From Kibdelosporangium sp. MJ126-NF4 (lineage in GTDB: Bacteria; Actinomycetota; Actinomycetes; Mycobacteriales; Pseudonocardiaceae), in assembly GCF_000826545.1 (NCBI RefSeq), contig NZ_CDME01000014.1, positions 644,336-708,335 on the forward strand: a DNA stretch of 64,000 nucleotides, read 5' to 3'. Each line of letters starts with the position of its first letter. Position 1 is the stretch's first letter. The notes beneath the pieces are model-generated. The model ran no database searches. It worked only from the letters and a program-made list of their open reading frames with translations, and had not been told where the DNA came from. A program made the translations under genes and the position numbers. Positions 1 through 8,575 of this stretch are shown here, piece after piece.

Positions 1-1542
1 CGCATCGGAATCGACGTCGGCGGCACGAACACCGACGCGGTCGTGGTGGACAACGGCGGCCGCGTGCTCGGCCTGCACAAGACCGCCACCACCCCGGACG
101 TGCTGGACGGGATCCGCACAGCGATGGCGGCGGTGCTCACCGCGGTCGACCCGGATGCGGTGACGCAGGTGATGCTCGGTACGACCCATCCGATCAACGC
201 GGTCATCCGCCGCCGGGACCTGGCCAAGGTCGGCATCCTCCGGATCGCCGCACCCGCCACACTGTCGGTGCCCCCGCTCGCCGACTGGCCCGTCGACCTG
301 GCCGACGTGGTCCGCGGCCACGTGCGGATCATCCAAGGCGGTCACGAGTACGAGGGCAGCGAGATCAACCCGCTGGACGAGGACGCGGTCCGCGCTTTCG
401 CCGAGGAATGCCGGGACCGGGTGGCCGCCGTCGCCGTCACCGGCGTGACCTCACCGGCCAACCCGGACCACGAGCTCCGTGCCGCCCGGATCATCACCGA
501 GACGCTGGGCCCGGCGTATCCGGTGACCATGGGGCACGAGGTCGGTGGCCTTGGCCTGCTGGAACGCGAGAACTCCGCGGTGCTCAACGCCGCGTTGCGG
601 TTTGTCGGTGAGGGCATCGTCAACGCGCTCGACCGGGTCCTGCTGACCCATCGGCTGGCCGCGGACATCTACCTGACCCAGAACGACGGCACCCTGCTCG
701 CCGCGGCCGAGGCGGCCCGCAGGCCGATCATGACCATCGGGTCGGGGCCAACCAACTCGATGCGTGGCGCGGCCCACCTGTCCGGCCTGGCCGACGCGAT
801 CGTGATGGACGTCGGCGGCACGTCGGCCGACGTGGGCCTGCTCGTGGACGGATTCCCCCGGGTGTCCGCGATGGCCGTGGAGATCGGCGGGGTACGGACC
901 AACTACCGGATGCCCGACCTGATCTCGATCGGCCTTGGCGGTGGCACGGTCGTGCGCACCGAGCCGGACCTGGCCGTCGGCCCGGACAGCGTCGGCTACC
1001 GGCTGGCGCACCGGGCCCGGGTCTTCGGCGGTGACACGCTCACCCTGTCGGACATCTCGGTCCTCGCCGGGCGGGCCGACATCGGCGACCGCGGCCGCGC
1101 AGCCGACATCCCTTCGTCCATTGTGGACGCCGCGATCGGCTGGGTGGACGACCGGATCCAGCTGCTGGCCGACCGGATCAAGGCCGCCCGACAGGACATC
1201 CCGCTGGTCGCTGTCGGCGGCGGAGCCCACCTGATCCCCGACTCGATCCCCGGGGTGAGCCGGGTGTACCGACATGAGCACGCCGGGGTGGCCAACGCGA
1301 TCGGCGCGGCCATCGCGGAGGTCTCAGGGACCGTCGACCGTGCCTTCCAGTTCGCGGACAGCAGCCGCGAAGCCTGCCTGGAGCACGCGAAGAACGCCGC
1401 CGTCGACGCCGCGGTCAGGGCTGGCGCGGACCCCGGCCGGGTGCGGATCACCATCGTCAACGAGATCCCGATGGCGTACCTGCCCGGTGCCAGTGCGCGG
1501 GTGCAGGTGAAGGCCGTCGGCCCGCTACTGGAACGGGAGTGA
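1..1542 (+). CDS. Hydantoinase/oxoprolinase-family protein, 5' end outside window
   Basis: Reading frame 1 is open from the first base, and translation begins in the middle of a typical N-terminal phosphate-binding motif (GIDVGGTNTDAVVV), so the true start lies upstream. A second ASKHA-type phosphate loop (DVGGTSADVG) sits about midway, followed by the glycine-rich IGLGGGTVVRT. These are the landmarks of the HyuA/oxoprolinase subunit family, ATP-dependent enzymes that open cyclic amides such as hydantoins or 5-oxoproline. The length, about 514 residues in view, fits the short single-subunit version rather than the 700-residue HyuA. The stop codon overlaps the amidohydrolase start (GTGA), so the two are translationally coupled and probably act on the same amide compound. 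The exact substrate cannot be read from sequence. Confidence 0.85.
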   Translation, partial: RIGIDVGGTNTDAVVVDNGGRVLGLHKTATTPDVLDGIRTAMAAVLTAVDPDAVTQVMLGTTHPINAVIRRRDLAKVGILRIAAPATLSVPPLADWPVDLADVVRGHVRIIQGGHEYEGSEINPLDEDAVRAFAEECRDRVAAVAVTGVTSPANPDHELRAARIITETLGPAYPVTMGHEVGGLGLLERENSAVLNAALRFVGEGIVNALDRVLLTHRLAADIYLTQNDGTLLAAAEAARRPIMTIGSGPTNSMRGAAHLSGLADAIVMDVGGTSADVGLLVDGFPRVSAMAVEIGGVRTNYRMPDLISIGLGGGTVVRTEPDLAVGPDSVGYRLAHRARVFGGDTLTLSDISVLAGRADIGDRGRAADIPSSIVDAAIGWVDDRIQLLADRIKAARQDIPLVAVGGGAHLIPDSIPGVSRVYRHEHAGVANAIGAAIAEVSGTVDRAFQFADSSREACLEHAKNAAVDAAVRAGADPGRVRITIVNEIPMAYLPGASARVQVKAVGPLLERE

Positions 1543-2804
1543 GCGCGGTGAGCCGGACGGTGCTGCACGGTGGCAGGGTGTTCGACGGGAACGGGGTGTC
1601 CGACGCGGATGTCGTCGTCGAGGACGGTCGGATCGTCGACGTGGGGCCCGGTTTGGACGGTGACGCCGGGATCGACGTCGCCGGGCTGACCGTCCTGCCG
1701 GGACTCGTCGACTGCCATGTGCATGTGGTGATATCCGGCGCGGACCGGATGCGGATGATGCAGGAACCGTTCTCGTACCAGTTCTTCGCGGCTGCCGAGA
1801 ACCTACGCGCCCTGCTGGACTGCGGGATCACCTCGGCCCGCGACGCCGGTGGCGCGGACCTGGGTGTGCGCGCCGCGCTCGCCGACGGACTGCTCGACGG
1901 GCCGGAGCTCGCCGTCGCCATCACCGTGCTCGGCCAGACCGGCGGGCACACCGACGGATGGCTGCCGAGCGGGGAGTGCCTGCGCCTGATGACGCCCCAC
2001 CCGGGCCGCCCGGACATGGTGGTAGACGGGCCGCACGAGATGAAGGTGCGGGTCAGGGAACTGGTGCGCGCCGGTGCCGACGTGATCAAGATCTGTACGA
2101 CCGGCGGCGTCCTGTCACCCCGCGACGACCCCAAGCACGCCCATTTCGACGACGAGGAACTGGCGGTCTGCGTCGCCGAGGCCGCCAGGGCCGGGCTGGC
2201 GGTGATGGCGCACGCGCAGGGCACCAGCGGGATCAAGAACGCGATCCGGGCCGGGGTCCGCAGCATCGAGCACGGCATCCACCTCGACGACGAGGTGATC
2301 GGCATGATGCTGGACGCGGGCACGTGGCTGGTGCCGACGATGCTGGCGCCGGTCGCCCTGATCGAGCAGATCGAGGCAGGCGCGGCCGTACCCGATGCCG
2401 TGGTGCGCAAGGTCCACGAAACTGTCGACGCGCACCGCCGCTCCGTGTGTCTCGCCGCCGAGGCGGGTGTCCCCATCGCCATGGGCACCGACAGCGGCGT
2501 CTTCGCCCACGGGGCCAACCTCCGTGAGCTGGAACTGCTGAACTCGGTGGGCATGAAACCCGACGCCGTGCTCCGTGCCGCCACATCGTCGGCCGCGGCG
2601 CTGCTCGGCCGCGAAGGCGAGATCGGTGAAGTGACCCCCGGTCACCGGGCCGACTTGGTCCTGCTCGACGGCGACCCGTTCGACTTCACCGACTACCGCT
2701 CCCGTGTCCGTGGTGTGCTCCAGCGAGGCAGCGTGGTGCGCTGGGACGGAGTCCGGGCACACGCAGGACAAGCGCTCACACCCTCGCTGAACAGGGCAGA
2801 ATGA
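1539..2804 (+). CDS. Metal-dependent amidohydrolase family protein
   Basis: This 421-residue protein shows the amidohydrolase-superfamily landmarks in order: the HxH metal motif (VDCHVHVV), a candidate bridging lysine in VIKICTTGG, a metal His in VMAHAQG, a second in SIEHGIHLDD, and the catalytic Asp in MGTDSGVFAHG. It resembles the imidazolonepropionase/prolidase-like branch. It would hydrolyse C-N bonds in a cyclic amide or a peptide-like amide in the cytoplasm. The GTG start at 1539 overlaps the upstream hydantoinase-type gene by four bases, and the next gene begins four bases after its stop, so all three form one operon. The substrate is unknown. The pairing with an oxoprolinase-type subunit suggests cyclic amide or purine-like catabolism. 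Confidence 0.88.
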   Translation: MSAVSRTVLHGGRVFDGNGVSDADVVVEDGRIVDVGPGLDGDAGIDVAGLTVLPGLVDCHVHVVISGADRMRMMQEPFSYQFFAAAENLRALLDCGITSARDAGGADLGVRAALADGLLDGPELAVAITVLGQTGGHTDGWLPSGECLRLMTPHPGRPDMVVDGPHEMKVRVRELVRAGADVIKICTTGGVLSPRDDPKHAHFDDEELAVCVAEAARAGLAVMAHAQGTSGIKNAIRAGVRSIEHGIHLDDEVIGMMLDAGTWLVPTMLAPVALIEQIEAGAAVPDAVVRKVHETVDAHRRSVCLAAEAGVPIAMGTDSGVFAHGANLRELELLNSVGMKPDAVLRAATSSAAALLGREGEIGEVTPGHRADLVLLDGDPFDFTDYRSRVRGVLQRGSVVRWDGVRAHAGQALTPSLNRAE

Positions 2805-2808
2805 ACGA

Positions 2809-4367
2809 ATGTGGATCAGCCTCGGGCAGTTGCTGGCCCTGGGCCTGCTGCCCGGCCACGAACTGCTCGGCGGCGTGGACGGCCTGGACACCCCGCTGCG
2901 GGCGGTGCTGCCCGGCACGTCGGCCCGCCAGGTCGGCGATCTCGGGCCGGGCACCCTCGTGGTGTTCGAACCGGGCCGCCTTGACGCCACCGATCCAGGA
3001 ACCGACCTGGCGATCCGGTTCGGGCACCGGGCCGACATCGCGGGCCTGGTCCTGCAACGCCCGCCAACCCCGGTCCCGCTGGCCACCCAACGCCTGGCCG
3101 ACAAGCTGGGCGTACCGGTCATCCTGCTGGACCGGGTCGACACCGCGGCGGTCATCGCGGCATTGGACCCCCACGTGCGGCGCCCGGAAGTGGCTGGGGC
3201 TCGGCAACTCAACGACGTGGCGAACCGCCTGCGAACCGCCCGCCAGCACCCGGACGACCTGGTCCGCGTCCTCGCCGCGACACTGAAATGCCCAGTGGCA
3301 CTGGTCGACGGCGAAGGCCGCGTGGTCGGCGGTGACGCGGCGACCGGCGAAGCAGTCACGTCCCTGGAACAACTGCGACGCCGTCCGACACCGTTCCACC
3401 TCGACACCAAGGAACGACAACGGCTCCTGCTCCAGCCGCTGGTCCTCACCCAGGACGGCCCGGCCAACCTCTGGCTCGTCGCCCGGCTGCCGTCCGGATC
3501 GCCGCTGACCGACTCGACACGTAACGCGTTGGGAATCGGCGCGTGGGCGTTCACCGCCTACCTGGCGACGGAGGCACTCACCGCGGAACGGGCCAGCAGT
3601 CAGCGTGCGCTTCTGCTCACCGAGATCCTCGAGCACGCCGACGCGCCACCACGCCGCACAGTCGAACGCGCGACCACAGCGGGCTGGCGCCTGTCCGGCT
3701 GGCACACGGCCGTACACGTAGCACTCAACCAGTCCACGGGCCGCCCGCACGACCTGGCGCAACGAATCGAACAGGCGCTCGCACACCACGGCGTCCGTGC
3801 GAGTCTGGTCGAACGGCCGGAAGGGTGGGCGTTCTGGCTCACGTCCGACACCGAACCCGACCCGTCCGACGGCCCGGCCCTCGCCCACACCATCCGCCGG
3901 GCACTGCTGGGAGAGGAACGCGGCGAGAATCGGCTGTGCGCGGGAATCGGACACCCGTATCTCGGCACCACCGGCCTGAAAGCCTCACTGCACGAAGCGA
4001 AACAGGCATGTGTGCTCGCTCGTACCCAGGATGTCGCCGGTGCTGTCGAGCACATTGACGCCATGAGCGTGAAGCGCCTGCTGGCCGGGTGGTACGGCTC
4101 GAGTCCGCTCCGTGAGGCAGCGACCGGGCTGCTCGAACCGTTGACGACGGCGGACCCCAGCGGGGACCTGGTACGGACCCCCTTGGCTGTTACCTCGACC
4201 ACGAGTCCTCGGCGACCACGACCGCGATCGTGCTGGGCGTGCACCGGAACACCGTGCTGCACCGGCTTGAGCGGATCAAAGCCCTGCTGGACGTCGACCT
4301 TTCCCGGCCGGACGAACGGCTCGCCACACACCTGGCCACCCGGGTGGCCAGACTCGGTGACGACTAG
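2809..4367 (+). pseudogene. PucR-family transcriptional regulator, frameshifted just before the HTH
   Basis: From ATG 2809 the protein shows a PucR-type N-terminal domain (WISLGQLLALGLLPGHEL onward) and a CdaR/GGDEF-like middle region. The expected C-terminal helix-turn-helix is not in this frame. It lies in the frame shifted by one base, as LGCYLDHESSATTT, then VLGVHRNTVLHRLERIKALL, ending at TAG 4365-4367. The frame breaks at the C-tract near 4177-4182: removing two C residues, or adding one, restores a family-like TLxxYLDH motif. Read unshifted, the ORF runs into unrelated sequence to 4449. Family members control purine or amide catabolic genes, which fits the two upstream enzymes. Alternatives are a real inactivating mutation, a sequencing error in the C run, or a -1 ribosomal frameshift. 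Confidence 0.75.
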
Positions 4368-4378
4368 CCAACCACGAG

Positions 4379-4408
4379 CCCTGGGTGGAGGCGGATCTCC
4401 ACCCGGGG
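4379..4408 (+). terminator. Candidate Rho-independent-type hairpin after the PucR gene
   Basis: A 12-bp inverted repeat (CCCTGGGTGGAG / CTCCACCCGGGG, one G-T wobble) with loop GCGGAT starts 11 bases after the PucR stop. No T-run follows, as is common for actinobacterial hairpin terminators. Confidence 0.55.
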
Positions 4409-4496
4409 TCCACCGGCTGCCCCACGACGACGGCGCGCGGTGTTCCTAGCGTTGGTCGTGTCCAGTTGACCTGCTTCGTCGTGGGAGGTGGGACCT

Positions 4497-5063
4497 GTGA
4501 GCGGTCCTGTTGAGATTGTCCTGATCGTCGCCGCCGTCGGCTACGTCCTAACGCGCCGGATGCTCGGTGAGCCGATCGTGGCCAAGCGGATGTTGCTGCT
4601 GCCCGTCGTCCTCATCGGATTCGGGCTGATCGACCTGGTGAAGGGGCCCCAGTCGGCGATCTCCATCGGATTCCTGGCCGCCACCACCGCGCTCAGCGTG
4701 GTGCTCGGCCTGCTGCGTGGCGCGAGCACCCGGGTGTTCGAAAAGGACGGCGTGGCCTACTTGCGGTACACGGTCATGACGCTGGTGCTGTGGGGCGTCA
4801 ACATCGCGGTCAAGGTCGGCGCCGGTGTCGTGCTGGGATCGATCGACCCGGGGGCGGCGCAGGCGAGCAGCACCGGGCTGATGTTCACGCTGGGCGCCGG
4901 GCTGCTGGCGGAGGGCGCGGCGGTGCTGGCCAAGGCCGTGCGGACTGAGGGCCGGATCATGTGGGCCAAGGGCCGTGACGGCCAGCCGCACAGGATGTCC
5001 CCCACGTTGGATCAGTTGCAGCAGCGGGCACGGGCAACCGACGCGTCGCGCGTCGATGGGTGA
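4497..5063 (+). CDS. DUF1453/CcdC-like integral membrane protein
   Basis: The 188-residue product carries about five hydrophobic segments (EIVLIVAAVGYVL at the N-terminus, MLLLPVVLIGFGLIDLV, SIGFLAATTALSVVLGLL, TVMTLVLWGVNIAVKVG, LMFTLGAGLLAEGAAVL) and a charged cytoplasmic tail. The GTG at 4497 is preferred over GTG 4488 because GGAGG at about 4484-4488 then sits at a normal distance. The pattern is that of DUF1453-type membrane proteins, which in actinobacteria are often found beside a histidine kinase and response regulator, as here. The stop overlaps a possible GTG start of the kinase, so the three genes look like one operon. The function is unknown; it may serve as the membrane sensor partner or target of the two-component pair. 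Confidence 0.72.
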   Translation: MSGPVEIVLIVAAVGYVLTRRMLGEPIVAKRMLLLPVVLIGFGLIDLVKGPQSAISIGFLAATTALSVVLGLLRGASTRVFEKDGVAYLRYTVMTLVLWGVNIAVKVGAGVVLGSIDPGAAQASSTGLMFTLGAGLLAEGAAVLAKAVRTEGRIMWAKGRDGQPHRMSPTLDQLQQRARATDASRVDG

Positions 5064-5095
5064 CAACTCCGCATCAGGGGGAACAATTTCCGGCT

Positions 5096-6238
5096 ATGAA
5101 CGCACCCCGGTTCGTCGACGGACTGATCCGTCCGTTCGCCATGGTGACCGTTGCGGCGGTCGGCGTGGTCCAGTTCGCCAGCCACCCGCAGGTCGGGGTG
5201 GTCTGGCTGACCTGGGGGCTGATGGCGGTGACGATCGCCTCGGGGCTGGGCATCAGCATCTTGCCGTGGCATCGGCTCACCGACCGGGTTCAGGTGACGT
5301 TGGTTGCTGTGTACGTGGTCAGCAGCGCGTTGCTGTTCCCGCTGGCTGTGGGCACGGTGGCGGTGGCGCTGGTGTTCATCGCAGTCGCGACGGCAGGGGA
5401 GAAGCTGGCCGGGCGGCAGCTGGCGTTCGTCATGGCAGGTGTCGCGATCGCCGTCGCGGTCTTGGCGACCTGGGCCGCGGTCGCTCTGCTGCATCTGCCC
5501 GATGTGCCGTGGTGGCTGCCGTTGACCGTGTGCCTGCCGGTCTACGCCGGGATCGCCCGTCGGAGCCGGGCCGACGCGGTCGCTGCGGCTGAACAGGCCG
5601 CCGCGCAGGCCAGGCGCGCGGCCGCGTCCGAGGCACGGGAAGCCGCGCTGGAGGAACGCGGCCGGATCGCCAGGGAGATCCACGACGTCCTGGGCCACGC
5701 CCTGTCCGGGATCGCGATGCAATTGGAGATGGCCGACGCACTGCACGGCGGCGGCCGTGACGACGACGCGAACGAAGCCGTACGACGGGCACGGGCGATG
5801 GCCGTGTCCGGCATCGGCGAGACCCGCCGCGCGATCCACGCCCTGCGTGAAGACACGCTGCCACTGCCGCAGACCCTCGCCAACCTCGCGACCAGCGCCA
5901 CAGCCGGGTTCACCGTCCACGGCGAGCCCGGCGAGATACAGGTCGAGGCCGCCCAGGCGATCATCCGGACCGCGCAGGAGGCGATCACCAACGCGCACCG
6001 GCACGCACCAGGAGCCGAGGTGACCCTGGTGCTGGACTACACCGACCAGGCGGTGCGGCTGATCGTCACCGACACAGGCGCAGCCGACATGAGCACGGCG
6101 GTGATGAGCTCGGCGGGCAGCGGGATGGGCCTGGTCGGCATGCGGGAGCGCGCGAGCCTGCTGGGTGGCACGCTGTACGCCGGTCCCGCCGAATCCGGCG
6201 GCCATGGCTGGCTGGTGCGATTGGAGTTGCCGCGATGA
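5096..6238 (+). CDS. NarL-type sensor histidine kinase (HisKA_3)
   Basis: The N-terminal half has four to five membrane segments, followed by an Ala-rich helix. Then comes a HisKA_3 dimerisation and phosphoacceptor motif, GRIAREIHDVLGHALSG, whose His is residue 196 from this start. A HATPase_c domain follows, with an N-box-like TAQEAITNAHRHA and G-boxes VTDTGAAD and GSGMGLVGMRERA. It autophosphorylates at the membrane and passes phosphate to the response regulator encoded immediately downstream, whose start codon overlaps its stop (ATGA). ATG 5096 has AGGGGG upstream at slightly long spacing. GTG 5060, which overlaps the previous stop, is an alternative that adds 12 residues. The signal sensed is not evident. 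Confidence 0.9.
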   Translation: MNAPRFVDGLIRPFAMVTVAAVGVVQFASHPQVGVVWLTWGLMAVTIASGLGISILPWHRLTDRVQVTLVAVYVVSSALLFPLAVGTVAVALVFIAVATAGEKLAGRQLAFVMAGVAIAVAVLATWAAVALLHLPDVPWWLPLTVCLPVYAGIARRSRADAVAAAEQAAAQARRAAASEAREAALEERGRIAREIHDVLGHALSGIAMQLEMADALHGGGRDDDANEAVRRARAMAVSGIGETRRAIHALREDTLPLPQTLANLATSATAGFTVHGEPGEIQVEAAQAIIRTAQEAITNAHRHAPGAEVTLVLDYTDQAVRLIVTDTGAADMSTAVMSSAGSGMGLVGMRERASLLGGTLYAGPAESGGHGWLVRLELPR

Positions 6239-6900
6239 CCACGATCCGGTTGCTGGTCGTCGACGACCAGGCCGCGATCCGCGACGCACTCGCGGTGATG
6301 CTCGACCTCGACCCGGACATCACCGTGGTCGGCACAGCCGCCAACGGCAAGGAAGCGATCGCGGCCGTCGAGGCACACGCCCCGCAGGTCGTGTTGATGG
6401 ACCTGAACATGCCGATCATGGGCGGTGTCGAGGCAACCGGCCTGCTGCACGCCGCCCAGCCCGACCTACCGGTCGTGGTGCTCACCACGTTCGAGGACGA
6501 CAAATCCATCCTCGCCGCGCTGCACGCCGGTGCCCGCGGCTACCTCACCAAGGACGCCGACCGGGCCACGATCATCCAAGCCGTGCGCAGCGTCCACACC
6601 GGGCACTCGGTACTCGACCCAGCCGTGCAGTCCAGACTGCTCACCCTCGCCACCCGCATGCCCGCGGCAGAACCGGAGACAGCGGGGATCGCCGCGTCAC
6701 TGACCGCACGCGAACGGGAGATCCTCGACCTGATCGGCCAGGGGCTGCGCAACACCGAGATCGCCCGGCGGCTCTACATCACCGAGGCCACCGTGAAGAC
6801 CCACATCAACAACCTGTTCGGCAAGGCGGACCTGCACTCCCGCGCCGACGCCGTGCGACTGGCGCTGACCCTCGCCGCCGGGAACTCGCCGCGGGGCTAG
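6235..6900 (+). CDS. NarL/FixJ-family response regulator
   Basis: This 221-residue protein has a receiver domain with the acidic pair LLVVDD, phosphoacceptor Asp56 in VVLMDLNMP, a switch Thr in VVVLTTFED, and the conserved Lys in YLTKDAD. A LuxR-type helix-turn-helix follows (LTAREREILDLIGQGLRN, then ATVKTHINNLFGKADL). Phosphorylation by the overlapping upstream kinase would control DNA binding. Likely targets include the upstream membrane-protein operon, but no operator is obvious. The ATGA overlap with the kinase implies coupled translation at equal stoichiometry. Confidence 0.93.
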   Translation: MTTIRLLVVDDQAAIRDALAVMLDLDPDITVVGTAANGKEAIAAVEAHAPQVVLMDLNMPIMGGVEATGLLHAAQPDLPVVVLTTFEDDKSILAALHAGARGYLTKDADRATIIQAVRSVHTGHSVLDPAVQSRLLTLATRMPAAEPETAGIAASLTAREREILDLIGQGLRNTEIARRLYITEATVKTHINNLFGKADLHSRADAVRLALTLAAGNSPRG

Positions 6901-6972
6901 ACCGCATCCGGCCCGGCTGTCGCGGACGGGACTTCGATACACGGCCTAGTCCCACCGAGTATCCGGTGCGGT

Positions 6973-7647
6973 TCAAATCCACACCTTGCGGTTGCCCGGC
7001 GGGATCACCACTCTGCTCTGCACAAGCACACCGTCCGATCCGTACGCCTCCAGGTTGAAGACATCAATTCCCAGGGCCTGGCAATACCGCTCAAGCATGT
7101 CAGCCGTGAAGCGGTCACGGATCATCCGCTTGGTGTAGTTCTCAGTCTCCTCAAATGGTAATGGCGTGCCAGACGTCTCAAACACCCACCTGCTGTCCTT
7201 GACCACATCAATCGTCCGAACATATCCAAGAGGAGGCTCACCATCGGGCCCCCAGAGGTGAAACTGGACGCCTTGCCCCGCGCGCATTCCCTTGAAATCC
7301 AAGCCTGTCGGCGCACAACCGATCTTCAACCCCCGCACCGACAAGCGTTCCGACAGCACTGCACACGTCGACGCGGCGTCGGTCTCACGCGCGAAACTGT
7401 CGAAGTACGCCGTCCACCCGTTGACTGGAACGAGCAGCTCTCTCGGTCGCGCTCCCGTCATCAATGGATTGAGTGCCGCAAACCGAGTCGACAGGTCCCC
7501 CGCGACCGGTCGCGTTTTAGGCCCTGCTCCCAGCTCATCACGCCAGGCGACCAGTTCGTCTGCCACAGTTCTCAGGTCACCTTCGACAAAACCGGCTGAG
7601 GAAAGAAAGAACCGGACGAGGTCAGGAACAACAACGTCAAAGCTCAT
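6973..7647 (-). CDS. Hypothetical protein, 224 residues
   Basis: I do not recognise this family. The protein is soluble, has no signal peptide, and is acidic to neutral with conserved-looking aromatic stretches (LLVPVNGWTAYFDSF, GVQFHLWGPDG, RWVFETSGTPLPFEE). The ATG at 7647 has GGGAGG seven bases upstream. Its base composition is a little more AT-rich than that of its neighbours. It is convergent with the response regulator and divergent from the lipoprotein sensor gene. The pattern of a compact soluble orphan beside a secreted toxin-like locus is compatible with an immunity or toxin-tolerance protein, but that is only inference from position. Confidence 0.7.
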   Translation of the reverse strand: MSFDVVVPDLVRFFLSSAGFVEGDLRTVADELVAWRDELGAGPKTRPVAGDLSTRFAALNPLMTGARPRELLVPVNGWTAYFDSFARETDAASTCAVLSERLSVRGLKIGCAPTGLDFKGMRAGQGVQFHLWGPDGEPPLGYVRTIDVVKDSRWVFETSGTPLPFEETENYTKRMIRDRFTADMLERYCQALGIDVFNLEAYGSDGVLVQSRVVIPPGNRKVWI

Positions 7648-7900
7648 CTACGACCTCCCACGGCACGATCCATAGCCGTACTGTTCCAGACGGATCGTTG
7701 GCTTGGTTCGCGACTCGTGGGCAGGTCTCCCGCCGGGAGATGCGCGGGTGAGCACGCGAGCGGGCGTTGTTCGGGGCCACCAGCGGCCCCAGCCTGCCCC
7801 TGCCCCGAATGGCCCAATCATGCTGACCGCAGGTGCGGCCCGAGCTTACGAATGTGTCAATTCACCTATGGCAGCGCGTTTCCCGACTTACATTGGTCCC

Positions 7901-8575
7901 GTGCCAGACGTGAGCAGAAGTAGCCGACCTTGGTCACGGTGGGCGGTGTCGCTGGCCGTCGTCGCGGTGATGGCCGCGACGGCGTGCACGAACCCGGTCA
8001 GTGGACAGCCGCAGGCGAAGGTGGCGCCGGGCACGATCGAAGCGACCTTCCTCCCGCTGGACGAGGTGAGCGCGCTGGTCGGCACGACGTTGGCGGCGCA
8101 GCAGAGTGTGTCGGAGCCGCCACGTCCACTGAGCGCCGACCCGCCGGTGTGCGCGGTCGCGGTCGGACCGGCGACAGTGTCCGTGTACGCCCGAGGCTGG
8201 CGCAGCTTCGGCTCCGTGTCCTACCAGGACTCAAGCACGGAACACGTGGTGACGCAGGTGCTCGGCGTCTACCCGGACGAGACCGGCGCCAAGGCCGCGT
8301 TCGAAACGCTGTCCAGCGGGCTGGCGCAGTGTCCGACGGCCGTGCGGGCCAACCCGGATCGTGGCATGGCCAAATGGTCGTACAAAGTGGATACCACGGT
8401 GACCGATTCGGTGGGGTGGACGGCGAGCCAGGACGGCGGAGACGGGTGGGCGTGCGCCCGGCAGGCCCGCCGCAAGGGCAACGCCCTGATACAGGTGTCG
8501 GTGTGCCAGGCGGGTGACGGCAAACCGGCCGCGGCGGCGATCCTCGACAAGTTCGCCGGTCGGGTGACGTCATGA
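7901..8575 (+). CDS. Lipoprotein with PknH-like extracellular sensor domain
   Basis: The N-terminus has basic residues, a hydrophobic stretch (AVSLAVVAVMAAT) and a lipobox ending in ATAC-TNP, so it is predicted to be a lipoprotein anchored on the outer face of the membrane. The remainder matches the PknH-type sensor domain, with paired cysteines in PPVCAVAVGP, LAQCPTAV, GWACARQARR and QVSVCQA. In mycobacteria this fold forms the extracytoplasmic part of kinases or stands alone as a lipoprotein. Start choice is uncertain: GTG 7901, GTG 7910 and ATG 7868 are all in frame, and none has a strong ribosome site. The stop overlaps the following secreted-protein start (ATGA), so the two exported proteins are coupled. 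Confidence 0.8.
   Translation: MPDVSRSSRPWSRWAVSLAVVAVMAATACTNPVSGQPQAKVAPGTIEATFLPLDEVSALVGTTLAAQQSVSEPPRPLSADPPVCAVAVGPATVSVYARGWRSFGSVSYQDSSTEHVVTQVLGVYPDETGAKAAFETLSSGLAQCPTAVRANPDRGMAKWSYKVDTTVTDSVGWTASQDGGDGWACARQARRKGNALIQVSVCQAGDGKPAAAAILDKFAGRVTS

Noticed and set aside
4177..4185. Programmed -1 frameshift site in the PucR gene
   Set aside because: The C-run lacks a canonical X-XXY-YYZ slippery site with A or T and no strong downstream pseudoknot is evident; a plain indel or sequencing error is simpler.
6901..6994. Possible tRNA-like element: GGTTCAAATCC T-loop-like sequence with ACCGCA/TGCGGT ends
   Set aside because: The 3' part lies inside the coding sequence of the 6973-7647 gene, one T-stem pair mismatches, and no proper anticodon arm can be drawn.
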